From the NCBI GenBank assembly GCA_019459325.1, contig JAIBFA010000016.1:1-36900 (forward strand): 36,900 nucleotides of DNA, in the 5' to 3' direction. The notes under the pieces are model-generated. The model had not been told where the DNA came from. It saw only the letters and a program-made list of their open reading frames with translations, and ran no database searches. Shown piece by piece: positions 25,527 through 33,899 of the stretch. The DNA comes from Thiobacillus sp. (GTDB taxonomy: Bacteria > Pseudomonadota > Gammaproteobacteria > Burkholderiales > Thiobacillaceae). Every line of letters starts with the position of its first letter. Positions within the stretch are counted from its first letter, which is position 1. A program made the position numbers and the translations under genes.

Positions 25527-26093
25527 TCATTTGGCCGGCGGGCAGTTTTTGATGCAGACCGTTTCGCTCACCCGTTGACCGCCGCAGCCGACAAAACAGG
25601 CGTCGTAGGCGGGCAGGCAGCCGCAGTCGTCCTGGCAATTCGATTTCAAGAGCTCCGCCCGCACCCTCTCACGCGTCGGCATTGTCGGTTCGCGATAAGC
25701 CGGCGGGAAAGCCGGTCCTGGCCATGGATTCCACCAATACGGGTAGTACGGGTAGTAGGGATAGCTGTGTAACCATTCGAAGCGCAGCTGCATCTCGTAG
25801 TGGCGCAAGGCCGCAGCGTATTGTTTCAGCTCGGTTTCATACCGCTTGAGTGCGTCGGCATAGCGCGCTTCGATTTGCGGCTCGAGGCCTTTCGCGCAAG
25901 CCTGGTAGCGGGTTTGGCACTCGGCCTGACACGCGGTTTTTCTGATTTCACAGCCCTGTACGCAGGCCAGACCTTGGGCATCGCTCGGCGGAATCAGGCG
26001 AACGGTCGTTTGATATTGTGGCGTGGCACAGCCCGCCAACCCGCCCAGCAGCACCAGCGCAGCAAAAGGCACCCCCAGGACGGAAACACGCAT
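25527..26093 (-). CDS. Cysteine-rich putative lipoprotein
   Basis: 188 residues. A lipoprotein signal peptide ends in LAGC, with lipid-accepting C22. Residues 44-66 contain five cysteines spaced 4, 7, 4, 7 (C44, C48, C55, C59, C66), which would line one face of a helix. A helical, charged region follows (70-105, ALKRYETELKQYAAALRHYE), then an aromatic stretch YPYYPYYPYWW (111-121). The C-terminus has seven more cysteines (153-184), again in CX3C pairs. The mature cysteines total 12, an even number fitting full disulfide pairing in the periplasm. I do not recognise the family. The ATG at 26093 follows a GGGGTGAT ribosome site. Role unknown; possibly an envelope structural or metal-binding lipoprotein. 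Confidence 0.72.
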   Translation of the reverse strand: MRVSVLGVPFAALVLLGGLAGCATPQYQTTVRLIPPSDAQGLACVQGCEIRKTACQAECQTRYQACAKGLEPQIEARYADALKRYETELKQYAAALRHYEMQLRFEWLHSYPYYPYYPYWWNPWPGPAFPPAYREPTMPTRERVRAELLKSNCQDDCGCLPAYDACFVGCGGQRVSETVCIKNCPPAK

Positions 26094-26149
26094 TGGATCA
26101 CCCCGCTCAAACACCTACCTGTTTCTAGCATAGGCGGTTTTCAACAGGA

Positions 26150-27025
26150 TTATGGGCCGAGAAAACGTCCTTCAAGTTCCTGCAGATTGAGTTCCTGCAG
26201 AATCTGCTGCAGGCGTTCACGCGCGTTCTTGCGCGGCGCATTCTTCTGGGTGGCGATGATGAGCTCGTTCTTCAACGAATGTTCCCAGCCGACGAGCTCG
26301 GTGACGGTGACCTGGTAGCCGTGCGACTCCAGCTGCAGGCAGCGCAACACGTTGGTGAGCTGGCTGCCGAATTCGCGCGTGTGGATCGGGTGGCGCCAGA
26401 TTTCCGACAGCGGCGTTTTGCCGAACGACTCGTTCTTGCGCTTGCGCAGGACGGCTGCGACCTCGGCCTGACAGCATGGCACCAGCACGATGTGGCGGGC
26501 CTGCTTGGCGAGCGCGAACCGGATGGCATCGTCGGTTGCGGTGTTGCAGGCGTGCAGCGCGGTGACGATGTCGATATGCGGGGGCAGGGTGTCGGTGGTG
26601 ATCGATTCCGCCACTGTCGCGCTGAGAAAGGACATGCGCGGAAAGTCCAGCCGCGCCGCCAGTTCGCGCGACTTCTCCACCAGCTCGTCGCGCGTCTCGA
26701 TGCCGTAGATGTGGCTGCCGGGGCGATCCTTCAGGTACAGGTCGTAGAGGATGAAGCCCAGGTAGGACTTGCCGGCGCCGTGGTCGGCCAGCGTCAGCGT
26801 GTCCTGCTGCCCCAGCACATCGTTGAGCAGTGGCTCGATGAAATTGCACAGGTGGTAGACCTGCTTCAGCTTGCGGCGGCTGTCCTGATTGAGCTTGCCG
26901 TCGCGCGTCAGGATGTGCAGCTCCTTCAGCAGTTCGACCGACTGGCCGGGGCGCAGCATCTCGGCCAGCGGGTCGGTGAAGACGGTTTTCTGGGCGCGTG
27001 TGTCGGGGGTAGGGGAACGCTTCAT
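26150..27025 (-). CDS. SAM-dependent methyltransferase (Methyltransf_32-like)
   Basis: 291 residues from the ATG at 27025; a TTG seven codons earlier is possible. The Rossmann SAM-binding core is visible: motif [14 protein letters not shown], an acidic strand end [14 protein letters not shown], and [13 protein letters not shown] followed by [12 protein letters not shown], a combination typical of the METTL25/RRNAD-like PF13679 group. N-terminal helices ([14 protein letters not shown]) precede the core. The substrate (RNA, protein or small molecule) is not evident. The gene is divergent from the tRNA-modifying trhO, which is suggestive but not evidence of an RNA role. Confidence 0.82.
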   Translation of the reverse strand: MKRSPTPDTRAQKTVFTDPLAEMLRPGQSVELLKELHILTRDGKLNQDSRRKLKQVYHLCNFIEPLLNDVLGQQDTLTLADHGAGKSYLGFILYDLYLKDRPGSHIYGIETRDELVEKSRELAARLDFPRMSFLSATVAESITTDTLPPHIDIVTALHACNTATDDAIRFALAKQARHIVLVPCCQAEVAAVLRKRKNESFGKTPLSEIWRHPIHTREFGSQLTNVLRCLQLESHGYQVTVTELVGWEHSLKNELIIATQKNAPRKNARERLQQILQELNLQELEGRFLGP

Positions 27026-27089
27026 GGTCGGGAAAAGGCTGGACAAGGCCGAAGGGTATCAAAACCCCCGGCAGGGCAGTACCGATCCG

Positions 27090-27095
27090 TATAAT
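27090..27095 (+). promoter_or_regulatory. Consensus -10 box ahead of trhO
   Basis: TATAAT at 27090-27095, 28 bases upstream of the trhO GTG start, in the gap divergent to the methyltransferase gene. No matching -35 is seen at 16-18 bp, so strength or activator need is uncertain. Confidence 0.45.
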
Positions 27096-27122
27096 GCCGC
27101 CTTGTTGAAAGGGTTTTTTATC

Positions 27123-27869
27123 GTGTCCGTCGTCAATATTTCCTGCTACAAGTTCGCCACCCTCGCCGACCGCGAGGCACTCAAGGCCGATCTCACCGCG
27201 CGCTGCCTCGAACTGGGCCTCAAGGGCACCATCCTGCTCGCGCCGGAAGGCATCAACGTGTTCCTGGCCGGGTCGCGCGCGGCGATCGACGCCATCGTCG
27301 CCCATTTGCGGGCCGATCCGCGCTTCGCCGATCTCGCGCCCAAGGAGAGCCTCTCTGCCGAGCCGCCGTTCAAAAGGATGCGGGTGCGGCTGAAGAAGGA
27401 AATCATCACCATGAAGCATCCGCTGATCCGTCCGGAAGCAGGGCGCGCACCCTCGGTGGCCGCCGCCACGCTGAAGCAGTGGCTGGATCACGGCTGCGAC
27501 GACGAAGGACGCCCGGTGGTGATGCTGGATACCCGCAACGACTACGAAGTGGCGGCAGGCACCTTCGAGAACGCGGTCGATTACGACATCGGGATCTTCA
27601 GCGAATTTCCGCCGCGTCTGGCCGAGCATCTCGGCGACTTCGCAGGCAAGACCGTGGTTTCGTTCTGTACCGGCGGCATCCGCTGCGAAAAGGCCGCCAT
27701 CCACATGAAGGCCATCGGCATCGAGCACGTGTACCAGCTCGAAGGCGGCATCCTCAAGTATTTCGAGGAAGTCGGCGGCGCGCACTACCACGGCGACTGC
27801 TTCGTGTTCGACGAGCGCGAGGCGGTGAGCGCGGACCTGCAGCCGGCATCCGGGCGCCTGCACCGCTGA
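27123..27869 (+). CDS. trhO: tRNA uridine(34) hydroxylase / rhodanese-domain protein (TrhO, YceA family)
   Basis: 248 residues from a GTG at 27123, where the family N-terminus ([13 protein letters not shown]) begins. The N-terminal acylphosphatase-like domain ([17 protein letters not shown], 35-51) is followed by a rhodanese domain with the loop C182-TGGIRC188. TrhO hydroxylates U34 of certain tRNAs on the way to 5-methoxyuridine-type modifications. At 248 residues it lacks the C-terminal extension of the about 350-residue E. coli protein; shorter family members exist. GAAAGGG before the GTG serves as the ribosome site. The ZIP-family gene starts 20 bases downstream. Confidence 0.88.
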   Translation: MSVVNISCYKFATLADREALKADLTARCLELGLKGTILLAPEGINVFLAGSRAAIDAIVAHLRADPRFADLAPKESLSAEPPFKRMRVRLKKEIITMKHPLIRPEAGRAPSVAAATLKQWLDHGCDDEGRPVVMLDTRNDYEVAAGTFENAVDYDIGIFSEFPPRLAEHLGDFAGKTVVSFCTGGIRCEKAAIHMKAIGIEHVYQLEGGILKYFEEVGGAHYHGDCFVFDEREAVSADLQPASGRLHR

Positions 27870-27888
27870 AGCGGATGGACAGGGCGCC

Positions 27889-28611
27889 ATGAGCGAAATC
27901 GCCGCGATCCTGTTCTTCACCATCGCCGCCGGCGCCTGCATCCCGCTGGGCGGCTTCGTCGCCAGCTTTGAGCATATCCATTCGCGCTGGATGGAACAGG
28001 AACTGCGGCATTTCGTCATCGCGCTCGGCGGCGGCATCCTGCTCGGCGCGGTCGCGATCGTGCTGGTGCCCGAAGGCATTGCCAGCATGAATGGTTCGAT
28101 GCTCGCCATTCCCCTCGTTCTGGGCGGTGGCCTGACGTTTTTCGTGATCGAGCGCGCACTCGGCCTGCGCCGGCACGAGTCGCCGCAGGTCATGGGCATG
28201 CTGCTGGACTATGTGCCCGAGGCCATTGCCATTGGCGGCCTGATCTCACTCGGCTCGCCCGCCGCTCCCCTGCTGGCCCTGCTGATCGGCCTGCAGAACC
28301 TGCCCGAAGGCTTCAATGCCTTCCGCGAACTGCATGCGACGGGGCAGCGCAGCGCTCGCCGCACGCTGCTCATCATGGTGTCGCTGGTCGCCATCGGCCC
28401 GGCCGCCGGTCTTGGCGGCTACTACCTGCTGGCGGATTTTCCCGCGGCGCTCGGCGCCATCATGCTGTTCGCCTCCGGCGGTCTTCTCTATCTCATCTTC
28501 CAGGACATCGCCCCGCAGTCGCGCCTGAACCGCCACTGGGCGCCGCCGCTCGGCGCCGTGGTCGGCTTCAGCGTGGCGCTGTTCGGGGACATGGTGGTGC
28601 GCAGCGTTTGA
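27889..28611 (+). CDS. ZIP-family-like metal transporter with altered metal site
   Basis: 240 residues, eight hydrophobic segments, the layout of ZIP (GufA/ZupT-type) transporters. The two family metal-site motifs, normally HNxPEG in helix 4 and HxxPEG in helix 5, appear as DYVPEA (107-112) and QNLPEG (136-141). The prolines and glutamates are kept, but the histidines are replaced by Asp and Gln. The N-terminal VLVPEGIA (58-65) adds another PEG motif. A divalent metal substrate is likely but selectivity may differ from zinc. The gene follows trhO by 20 bases and may share its transcript; it converges on ybbP. Confidence 0.75.
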   Translation: MSEIAAILFFTIAAGACIPLGGFVASFEHIHSRWMEQELRHFVIALGGGILLGAVAIVLVPEGIASMNGSMLAIPLVLGGGLTFFVIERALGLRRHESPQVMGMLLDYVPEAIAIGGLISLGSPAAPLLALLIGLQNLPEGFNAFRELHATGQRSARRTLLIMVSLVAIGPAAGLGGYYLLADFPAALGAIMLFASGGLLYLIFQDIAPQSRLNRHWAPPLGAVVGFSVALFGDMVVRSV

Positions 28612-28618
28612 GTCAGCC

Positions 28619-31198
28619 TTAGTTCAGCGCGCGGATCGACTGCATCGGCGGCACCCGCGTGATGTGGCGCGTGGTGAGCCAGCCGCTCATCCCGACCAGC
28701 AGCGCGCCGGCTGCCGGCAACGCAAGCCACAGCCACGGGTGCAGGCGTACCGGCAAGTCGAACAGGCGGTCGGCGATCAGCGCCATGGCGATTTCGGCGC
28801 AGACGCTGGCGAGTAGGCCGGCCAGTACGCCGAGCGCGATGAACTCGCTCCACAGACCCTTCGCCAGATAGGCACGCTGGGCACCCAGCGTGCGCAGCAG
28901 CACGGCTTCCTGCTGGCGCGCGTCGAGACTGGCCAAGAGCGTGGCGACGACCACCGCCATGCCGGCCGCGAGCAGGAATCCCAGCAATAGCTGGATCGCG
29001 CGGATGATCTGCGCGAACACGGCCTCGATGTTGGCGATGAGCTTGTCGAGTGCGAGCACGGTGATGCCGGGAAAGGTCTTGATGAAGCCGGGCAGCACGC
29101 CGGCGGCGTCCGGCGGTACGTAGACGCTGGCAATGGAACTGGCGGGCAGCGCGTCGAGCTGGCCGGGGGCGAAGATGACAAAGAAGTTGGGCTGCATCGA
29201 GTCCCACTTCACGCTGCGGATGCTGGTGATGCGCGCGGCGAGCGTCTGGTCACCGACCTGGAAACCGAGCGTGTCGCCGACCGCAAGATGCAAGCGCTCG
29301 GCCATGCCGGATTCGACCGAAATTTCTGCGGAAGGGTCGCTGCGCAGCAGCGGGGTACCCACCGGCGGTGTCAATTCCGCATCGGCTTTAGCCGATAGCG
29401 GATTGCCTACCTTTGGCATACCCTTCACGGGGGCTGGGGCGCGACGCTCGCCATGCCAGCGTCCGGCCAGCACCGTGTTGTTGGGGGGCAGGGTGGCGGT
29501 CCAGGTGAGGTTGAGCTCGCGCCGCAGGGTGTTGCTGTCACGCGCGTCAGGCGGCAGCGTCTCGGCGATGGGCTGGCCGTTCTTGCTGGTCAGGCGGCCG
29601 CGCACCATGGGATACAGGGCGGAGGCCTGGAGACGATGCTGCGACAGGTAGGCGGCAACCGGTTGCTGCTGATGCGGCGCGATGTTCACCAGAAAGTAGT
29701 TGGGCGACTGCGGCGGCAGCTGCTGGCGCCAGCCGTCGATGAGGTCGCTGCGCACCAGTGCCAGCAGGGCCACCAGAAACAGCGCCAGGGTGAAGGCGCC
29801 CAGCTGCAGGGTGCTGTCGAAACGATGGCGCAGCAGCTGCGCAAGGCCAAAGCGCAGGGGGCCGTAGCTGATTTTCTGCACGCCGCGTCCGGCGACCAGC
29901 GCCAGCCGCGCCAGCAATATCAGTACACCAACGAGTGCAACCAGCGCACCGACGAAGATGCCGACCAGTTTGGCGTCGCCTGCATACCAGGCAATCAGTA
30001 ACAGCAGCACCGCCCCACTGGCAACTGCGCTGATCCAGGCGGCCACCGGCAGCGGCGGCAGGTCGCGACGCAAGACCCGCAGAGGCGGCACGCGGATCAG
30101 CCGCATGAGCGCGGGCAGGCTGGCACCCGCCAGCGCCAACAGGCCGCTTACGACGGCGACCCCGACCGGCGCCAGTCCAAGTGACGGCAGGCGGGTGGCA
30201 GCGTCCGGCAGGATCAGGCCCACCAGAGCCTGTTGCATCAGTGCGCCGATCGCCACGCCGAGTGCGCTGCCCAGGAGTCCCAATGTCAGCAGCTGAACAG
30301 CATAAAGCGTGCGCAGCTGCGCGGTGGTGGCGCCGAAGCAGCGAAGCAGCGCCGCCTGGTCGTAATGACGCAGCGCGTGGTGGTGGGCGGCGATGGCGAT
30401 GGCGGCAACCGACAGCAGCAAGCTGATGAGTGCGGTGAGCTGAATGTAACGGTCGGCGTTGGCGAAGGCGCCGCGCAGGGTCTCAACACCTTCGCGAGAG
30501 CCGATCACCCGCTGGGTGCTGTCGAGTACGGGTTTCAGCGCACCGCTGAAGACGGAGAGGGAGTCAGGTTCACCGGCAAACTGATAGAGATAGGTGAGCC
30601 GGCTGCCGGGCTGCAGCACGTGGGTTTGTCCGATTTCGTCGGTGCGCAGGAATACGCGTGGGGCGAAGCCGAACACACCGCCGAGCTGGCCGGGTTCCTC
30701 CGCTACCACGCCGGCAATGCGGAACGTGGCCTCGCCGATCTGCACCGTCTCGCCCACCTGCGCGTTCAGCAGGGCCAGCAGTTCCTGATCGACATAGATC
30801 GCGCCGGGTGGAGGTTGTGCCGGGCGTGGCGTACCGGTTTCAAACGGGCGGTCGGCGATGCGGACGCTGCCGCGCAGCGGGTAGGCCGCGTCGACCGCGC
30901 GCAATGTCGCCAGCTGGAAGGCGTCGCCGCGGCTGACCATGCTGGCGAATTCGAGCGCACTGCTGGTGCGCAGGGTGTGATCGGGCCAGGACTCGATCGG
31001 GCGCGGACTGGTGACGAGCAGGTCGGCGCCGAGAAAGCTGGCGCCCTGTTCGCTCATCGCGCGCTTGATGCGGTCGCCTAGAAAACCGGTGGTGGACACG
31101 CTGCCGACGCCGATGATCAGCGCCAGCAGCAGCACGCGCCACTCGCCGCTGGAGCGTTCGCGCCGCAGCAGCCACAGGCCCAGCCTGGAAAAGCTCAT
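28619..31198 (-). CDS. ybbP: ABC transporter permease, FtsX/MacB-like (YbbP family)
   Basis: 859 residues. Architecture: N-terminal helix (about 20-40), a large periplasmic region, a block of helices around 250-365, helices around 390-425 and 460-490, a second periplasmic region (500-715) and a C-terminal bundle of FtsX type. This double-FtsX layout belongs to the YbbP family, partner of the ATPase YbbA. Such systems do mechanical work at the envelope rather than classical transport. It overlaps the ATPase gene by four bases. The order ybbP-ybbA divergent from tesA is the same as in E. coli, supporting the symbol. Its substrate is not established. Confidence 0.9.
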   Translation of the reverse strand: MSFSRLGLWLLRRERSSGEWRVLLLALIIGVGSVSTTGFLGDRIKRAMSEQGASFLGADLLVTSPRPIESWPDHTLRTSSALEFASMVSRGDAFQLATLRAVDAAYPLRGSVRIADRPFETGTPRPAQPPPGAIYVDQELLALLNAQVGETVQIGEATFRIAGVVAEEPGQLGGVFGFAPRVFLRTDEIGQTHVLQPGSRLTYLYQFAGEPDSLSVFSGALKPVLDSTQRVIGSREGVETLRGAFANADRYIQLTALISLLLSVAAIAIAAHHHALRHYDQAALLRCFGATTAQLRTLYAVQLLTLGLLGSALGVAIGALMQQALVGLILPDAATRLPSLGLAPVGVAVVSGLLALAGASLPALMRLIRVPPLRVLRRDLPPLPVAAWISAVASGAVLLLLIAWYAGDAKLVGIFVGALVALVGVLILLARLALVAGRGVQKISYGPLRFGLAQLLRHRFDSTLQLGAFTLALFLVALLALVRSDLIDGWRQQLPPQSPNYFLVNIAPHQQQPVAAYLSQHRLQASALYPMVRGRLTSKNGQPIAETLPPDARDSNTLRRELNLTWTATLPPNNTVLAGRWHGERRAPAPVKGMPKVGNPLSAKADAELTPPVGTPLLRSDPSAEISVESGMAERLHLAVGDTLGFQVGDQTLAARITSIRSVKWDSMQPNFFVIFAPGQLDALPASSIASVYVPPDAAGVLPGFIKTFPGITVLALDKLIANIEAVFAQIIRAIQLLLGFLLAAGMAVVVATLLASLDARQQEAVLLRTLGAQRAYLAKGLWSEFIALGVLAGLLASVCAEIAMALIADRLFDLPVRLHPWLWLALPAAGALLVGMSGWLTTRHITRVPPMQSIRALN

Positions 31199-31929
31199 GC
31201 GCTGGCCGCCTCGGCTGTGCGGCCTGCGACCAGATGCAGCCGGCGCTGGCAGCGTGCCGCCAGCGCGTCGTCGTGGGTGACCAGGACGAGCGTGGTGCGG
31301 GCGGAGGCGTTGAGTTCGAACAGGAGCTCGATGATGCGCGCGCCGGTGTCGGCGTCGAGATTGCCGGTGGGCTCGTCGGCGAACACGATTTCGGGGTCGG
31401 TGGCGAAGGCGCGCGCGATGGCGACGCGTTGCTGCTCGCCGCCAGACAACTGGCGCGGTGTGGGGCTGGCGCGCGCGGCAAGACCGACACGGTCGAGCCA
31501 GTGGGCGGCGCGTTCGCGCGCGTCGGCACGGCCCGTCAGTTCCAGCGGTAGCAGGATGTTTTCCAGCGCGGTGAGCGCCGGCAGCAACTGGAAGGACTGG
31601 AACACGAAACCGATGCGGCCGGCGCGCAGGCGGGCGCGGGCGTCCTCGTCGAGATCGTTGAGGCGCTGGCCGAGCAGAAAGATTTCGCCCGCGGACGGCT
31701 GATCCAGCCCTGCGAGCAGGCCCAGCAGGGTGGACTTGCCGGAACCGGAGGCGCCCGTGATGGCAAGCGTTTCGCCCGCTTTGACGGCGAGCTCGACTTC
31801 GCTGAGGATGGCGAGCGTGCCATCGGCCGTGGTCACCCGCTGCGACAGGGCGTGTGCCATGACGACGCCGTGCGATTGCAACGAGTGGGTTGATCCAGCA
31901 GGGAACTGGGCGCTATCGGGTGGCGTCAT
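31195..31929 (-). CDS. ybbA: ABC transporter ATP-binding protein (YbbA family)
   Basis: 244 residues from the ATG at 31929, or 221 from the ATG at 31860, which leaves more room for the divergent tesA promoter; comparison with E. coli YbbA puts the start near or slightly before the latter. All ATPase motifs are intact: Walker A GASGSGKST (59-67), Q-loop FVFQSFQLLPALTALENI, signature LSGGEQQRVAIARA, Walker B IVFADEPTG, and the H-loop VLVTHDD. It belongs to the LolD/MacB subgroup, whose partners are FtsX-like permeases, exactly as encoded by the next gene. No ribosome site is clear for either start. Confidence 0.93.
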   Translation of the reverse strand: MTPPDSAQFPAGSTHSLQSHGVVMAHALSQRVTTADGTLAILSEVELAVKAGETLAITGASGSGKSTLLGLLAGLDQPSAGEIFLLGQRLNDLDEDARARLRAGRIGFVFQSFQLLPALTALENILLPLELTGRADARERAAHWLDRVGLAARASPTPRQLSGGEQQRVAIARAFATDPEIVFADEPTGNLDADTGARIIELLFELNASARTTLVLVTHDDALAARCQRRLHLVAGRTAEAASA

Positions 31930-31957
31930 TGAGAGGGTGTCTGATTAGGATGAGCGA

Positions 31958-32584
31958 ATGAATTATCGCGTGTGGATGCTGCTTCTGTTGTGGTTGCCGG
32001 GCTGGGCGATGGCCAGTTCGTGTTCCCTGTTGATCGTGGGTGACAGCCTGAGTTCCGGCTATGGCCTGGAAAATGGCGCAGGCTGGGTGGACAAGCTCGC
32101 CGAGCGGCTGAAAAAAAAGGCGCCCGACTGGCGCGTGGTGAATGCCAGCGTGAGCGGCGACACCACGCAGAACGGCCTGCAACGCCTACAGCCTGCGCTC
32201 GATCGGCACCGGCCGCAAGGCGTGCTGATCGAGCTCGGCGGCAATGATGCCTTGCGCGGCACCCCGCCGGAGGCGATCCGGCAGAATCTGCTCGCGATGG
32301 TTCGTCAGGCAAAGGCTGCGGGTGCCTGGGTGGCCTTGCTGGACGCGCCGGTGCTGCCCAATTACGGCCAGGCGTATGCCGGCGCGGTGACGAGGCTGTA
32401 TGTCGACGTGGCGCGCGAGGAGAAGATTGTTCGCGTGCCGTGCTTTGTCTGCGGCGTGGGCATCACGGCAGGCATGATGCAGGCCGACGGCATCCATCCC
32501 AACGAAAAGGCGCAGACACGGATGCTCGATGCCGTATGGCCGCATATCCAGCCCAAGCTGCGTTGCCCGGTGAAAAAACCATGA
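31958..32584 (+). CDS. tesA: Periplasmic acyl-CoA thioesterase I / lysophospholipase-type SGNH hydrolase
   Basis: 208 residues. The signal peptide (MNYRVWMLLLLWLPGWAMA) predicts export to the periplasm. SGNH blocks: block I IVGDSLSSGYG with nucleophile S30, block II SVSGDTT (64-70), block III GGND (94-97, N96), block V DGIHP with D177 and H180. E. coli TesA hydrolyses acyl thioesters, esters and lysophospholipids; physiological substrate in the periplasm is debated. AGGATGAG precedes the ATG. It is divergent from ybbA, as in E. coli, and its stop overlaps the next start (ATGA). Confidence 0.93.
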   Translation: MNYRVWMLLLLWLPGWAMASSCSLLIVGDSLSSGYGLENGAGWVDKLAERLKKKAPDWRVVNASVSGDTTQNGLQRLQPALDRHRPQGVLIELGGNDALRGTPPEAIRQNLLAMVRQAKAAGAWVALLDAPVLPNYGQAYAGAVTRLYVDVAREEKIVRVPCFVCGVGITAGMMQADGIHPNEKAQTRMLDAVWPHIQPKLRCPVKKP

Positions 32585-32964
32585 GCGGCGCTGGGTGTCC
32601 GTGCGGATCGAGGCGTGCGATCGTTGCCTGCTGCGGCCCGTTTCATGCCGGCGCACCGGCCCCGGATGCCGAAAGCCTGATGCGCTCGCGCTACAGCGCC
32701 TATGTGCTGGGTCTGGAGGATTATCTGCTGGCGACCTGGCATCCGGCGACCCGTCCTGCTGCGCTGGAACTCGACGCCACGCCACGCCCGCACTGGCTGG
32801 GGCTGGCGGTCAAGGCGCATATGCCACTGGACGAGACCCATGCGACGGTGGAATTCGTCGCCCGCTACAAGATCAATGGCCGCGCGTTCAAGCTGCACGA
32901 GACCAGCCGCTTCGAGAAGGTGGACGGGCGCTGGCTGTATGTCGACGGCGAGATGCATGAATAG
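32581..32964 (+). CDS. YchJ-family (UPF0225) SEC-C-type protein
   Basis: 127 residues. The N-terminus carries a zinc-type SEC-C motif: CPCGS (C6, C8) and ACCGPFH (C17, C18), then the UPF0225 stretch LMRSRYSAYVLG. The C-terminal part is a small alpha-beta fold (VEFVARYKINGRAFKLHETSRF, an NTF2-like pattern). E. coli YchJ has a second C-terminal SEC-C; this one does not. The four-base overlap with tesA (ATGA at 32581-32584) implies co-translation. The function of the family is not known. Confidence 0.85.
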   Translation: MSGAGCPCGSRRAIVACCGPFHAGAPAPDAESLMRSRYSAYVLGLEDYLLATWHPATRPAALELDATPRPHWLGLAVKAHMPLDETHATVEFVARYKINGRAFKLHETSRFEKVDGRWLYVDGEMHE

Positions 32965-32988
32965 GATTCCGCGAATGAAGGAGATGCC

Positions 32989-33429
32989 ATGCGGGTAAGC
33001 AAGCTGGGCCATGCCGTATTGAAAGTGCGCAGTCTGGCGGTGTCGGTGCCGTTCTACCGCGACGTGCTCGGATTGACCGAGGTCGCGCGCCACGGCGGCC
33101 GCATGGTGTTCTTTTCGTGCGGGGAGAATCACCACGACCTCGCGCTGCTTGAAATCGGCGAACAGGCGGCGGCACCCTTCGAGCGGCAGGTCGGCCTCTA
33201 TCACCTGGCATTCAAGGTCGGCGATTCGCTGGATGAACTGCGCGCCTGTCGCGACAACCTCGCCGCGCATGGCGTCGAACTCGACGGGCAGTCCGACCAT
33301 CGCGTCAGCCAATCGCTGTATTGCCACGACCCGGACGGCATCATGATCGAGTTGTACGTCGACGCCGATCCGGCGCTGTGGCGCGACGACCCGGGGGCCG
33401 TCGCGCACATCGGGGCGCTAAAGCTCTAG
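32989..33429 (+). CDS. VOC-superfamily protein (glyoxalase/dioxygenase fold)
   Basis: 146 residues forming one vicinal-oxygen-chelate module: KLGHAVLKV with H8, FYRDVLGLTEVAR, then LYHLAFKVGDSLDEL and the closing DPDGIMIELYVD with the metal-binding Glu. These His and Glu residues fit a metal-dependent enzyme such as a ring-cleavage dioxygenase or glyoxalase relative; which one cannot be said. GAAGGAGA lies upstream as ribosome site. It is 24 bases after the YchJ-like gene, so tesA, ychJ-like and this gene probably form one transcript ending at the terminator at 33442. Confidence 0.87.
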   Translation: MRVSKLGHAVLKVRSLAVSVPFYRDVLGLTEVARHGGRMVFFSCGENHHDLALLEIGEQAAAPFERQVGLYHLAFKVGDSLDELRACRDNLAAHGVELDGQSDHRVSQSLYCHDPDGIMIELYVDADPALWRDDPGAVAHIGALKL

Positions 33430-33441
33430 GGCTGAAACGAA

Positions 33442-33463
33442 AAAGCCCGCTTTCGCGGGCTTT
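33442..33463. terminator. Bidirectional terminator shared by the VOC gene and the tRNA operon
   Basis: Perfect 9-bp stem AAAGCCCGC/GCGGGCTTT with a TTTC loop. On the minus strand it is followed by TTTTTCGTTT and lies 14 bases after tRNA-His, so it ends the tRNA operon. On the plus strand the T run is short (TTTGTT). Confidence 0.88.
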
Positions 33464-33476
33464 GTTCGTTAATGGG

Positions 33477-33553
33477 TGGGGTGGACGATGGGGCTCGAAC
33501 CCACGACAACAGGAATCACAATCCTGGACTCTACCAACTGAGCTACGTCCACC
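33477..33553 (-). tRNA. tRNA-His (GTG)
   Basis: Full cloverleaf on the minus strand: acceptor GTGGACG with the histidine-specific extra G at position -1 (base 33553), anticodon loop TTGTGAT (anticodon GTG) on stem CAGGA/TCCTG, T loop TTCGAGC, discriminator C73 pairing with G-1, and CCA encoded (33477-33479). Last tRNA of the operon Pro-Arg-His. Confidence 0.97.
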
Positions 33554-33589
33554 ATTGGTGTCGCCAGCAACGCTGACAACGAAAAAACT

Positions 33590-33666
33590 TGGCCTGCCCG
33601 ACAGGAATCGAACCTGTAACCCCCAGCTTAGAAGGCTGGTGCTCTATCCAGTTGAGCTACGGGCAG
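33590..33666 (-). tRNA. tRNA-Arg (TCT)
   Basis: Full cloverleaf on the minus strand: acceptor CTGCCCG/CGGGCAG, anticodon loop CTTCTAA (anticodon TCT) on stem CCAGC/GCTGG, T stem ACAGG/CCTGT, discriminator G and encoded CCA (33590-33592). All stems pair perfectly. It reads AGA/AGG codons, rare in this GC-rich sequence. Middle gene of the tRNA operon. Confidence 0.97.
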
Positions 33667-33689
33667 AGACACTTATCGGGCTTGTGGGG

Positions 33690-33766
33690 TGGTCGGGGTG
33701 AGGGGATTCGAACTCCAGTAATCCTTCTCCCAAAGCAGGCGCGCTACCGGGCTGCGCTACACCCCG
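33690..33766 (-). tRNA. tRNA-Pro (TGG) with stem mismatches
   Basis: Minus-strand cloverleaf: acceptor CGGGGTG/CACCCCG, D arm GCGC/GCGC, anticodon loop TTTGGGA (anticodon TGG), T loop TTCGAAT, discriminator A and encoded CCA (33690-33692). Unusually, the anticodon stem CCTGC/GAAGG has a G30-A40 mismatch and the T stem TGGAG/CCCCT has two mismatches (49-65 and 52-62). It could still be functional or be a decaying copy. First gene of the operon, directly behind a strong promoter. Confidence 0.9.
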
Positions 33767-33808
33767 AAATCCTATCCATGCATACCAGCCGCATTTCGGA
33801 GAAGCGAG

Positions 33809-33837
33809 ACTATACATGGCCGTATTGGCGGGGTCAA
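33809..33837 (-). promoter_or_regulatory. Promoter of the tRNA Pro-Arg-His operon
   Basis: On the minus strand TTGACC (33837-33832), a 17-bp spacer and TATAGT (33814-33809) make a near-consensus sigma-70 promoter about 43 bases ahead of tRNA-Pro, as expected for a stable-RNA operon. Confidence 0.8.
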
Positions 33838-33899
33838 TTTTCGCTTGAGTAAGGTGGGGGGTTCCGGGAAAATCACCTTTTTGCTTCAGGGTTGTCTTG

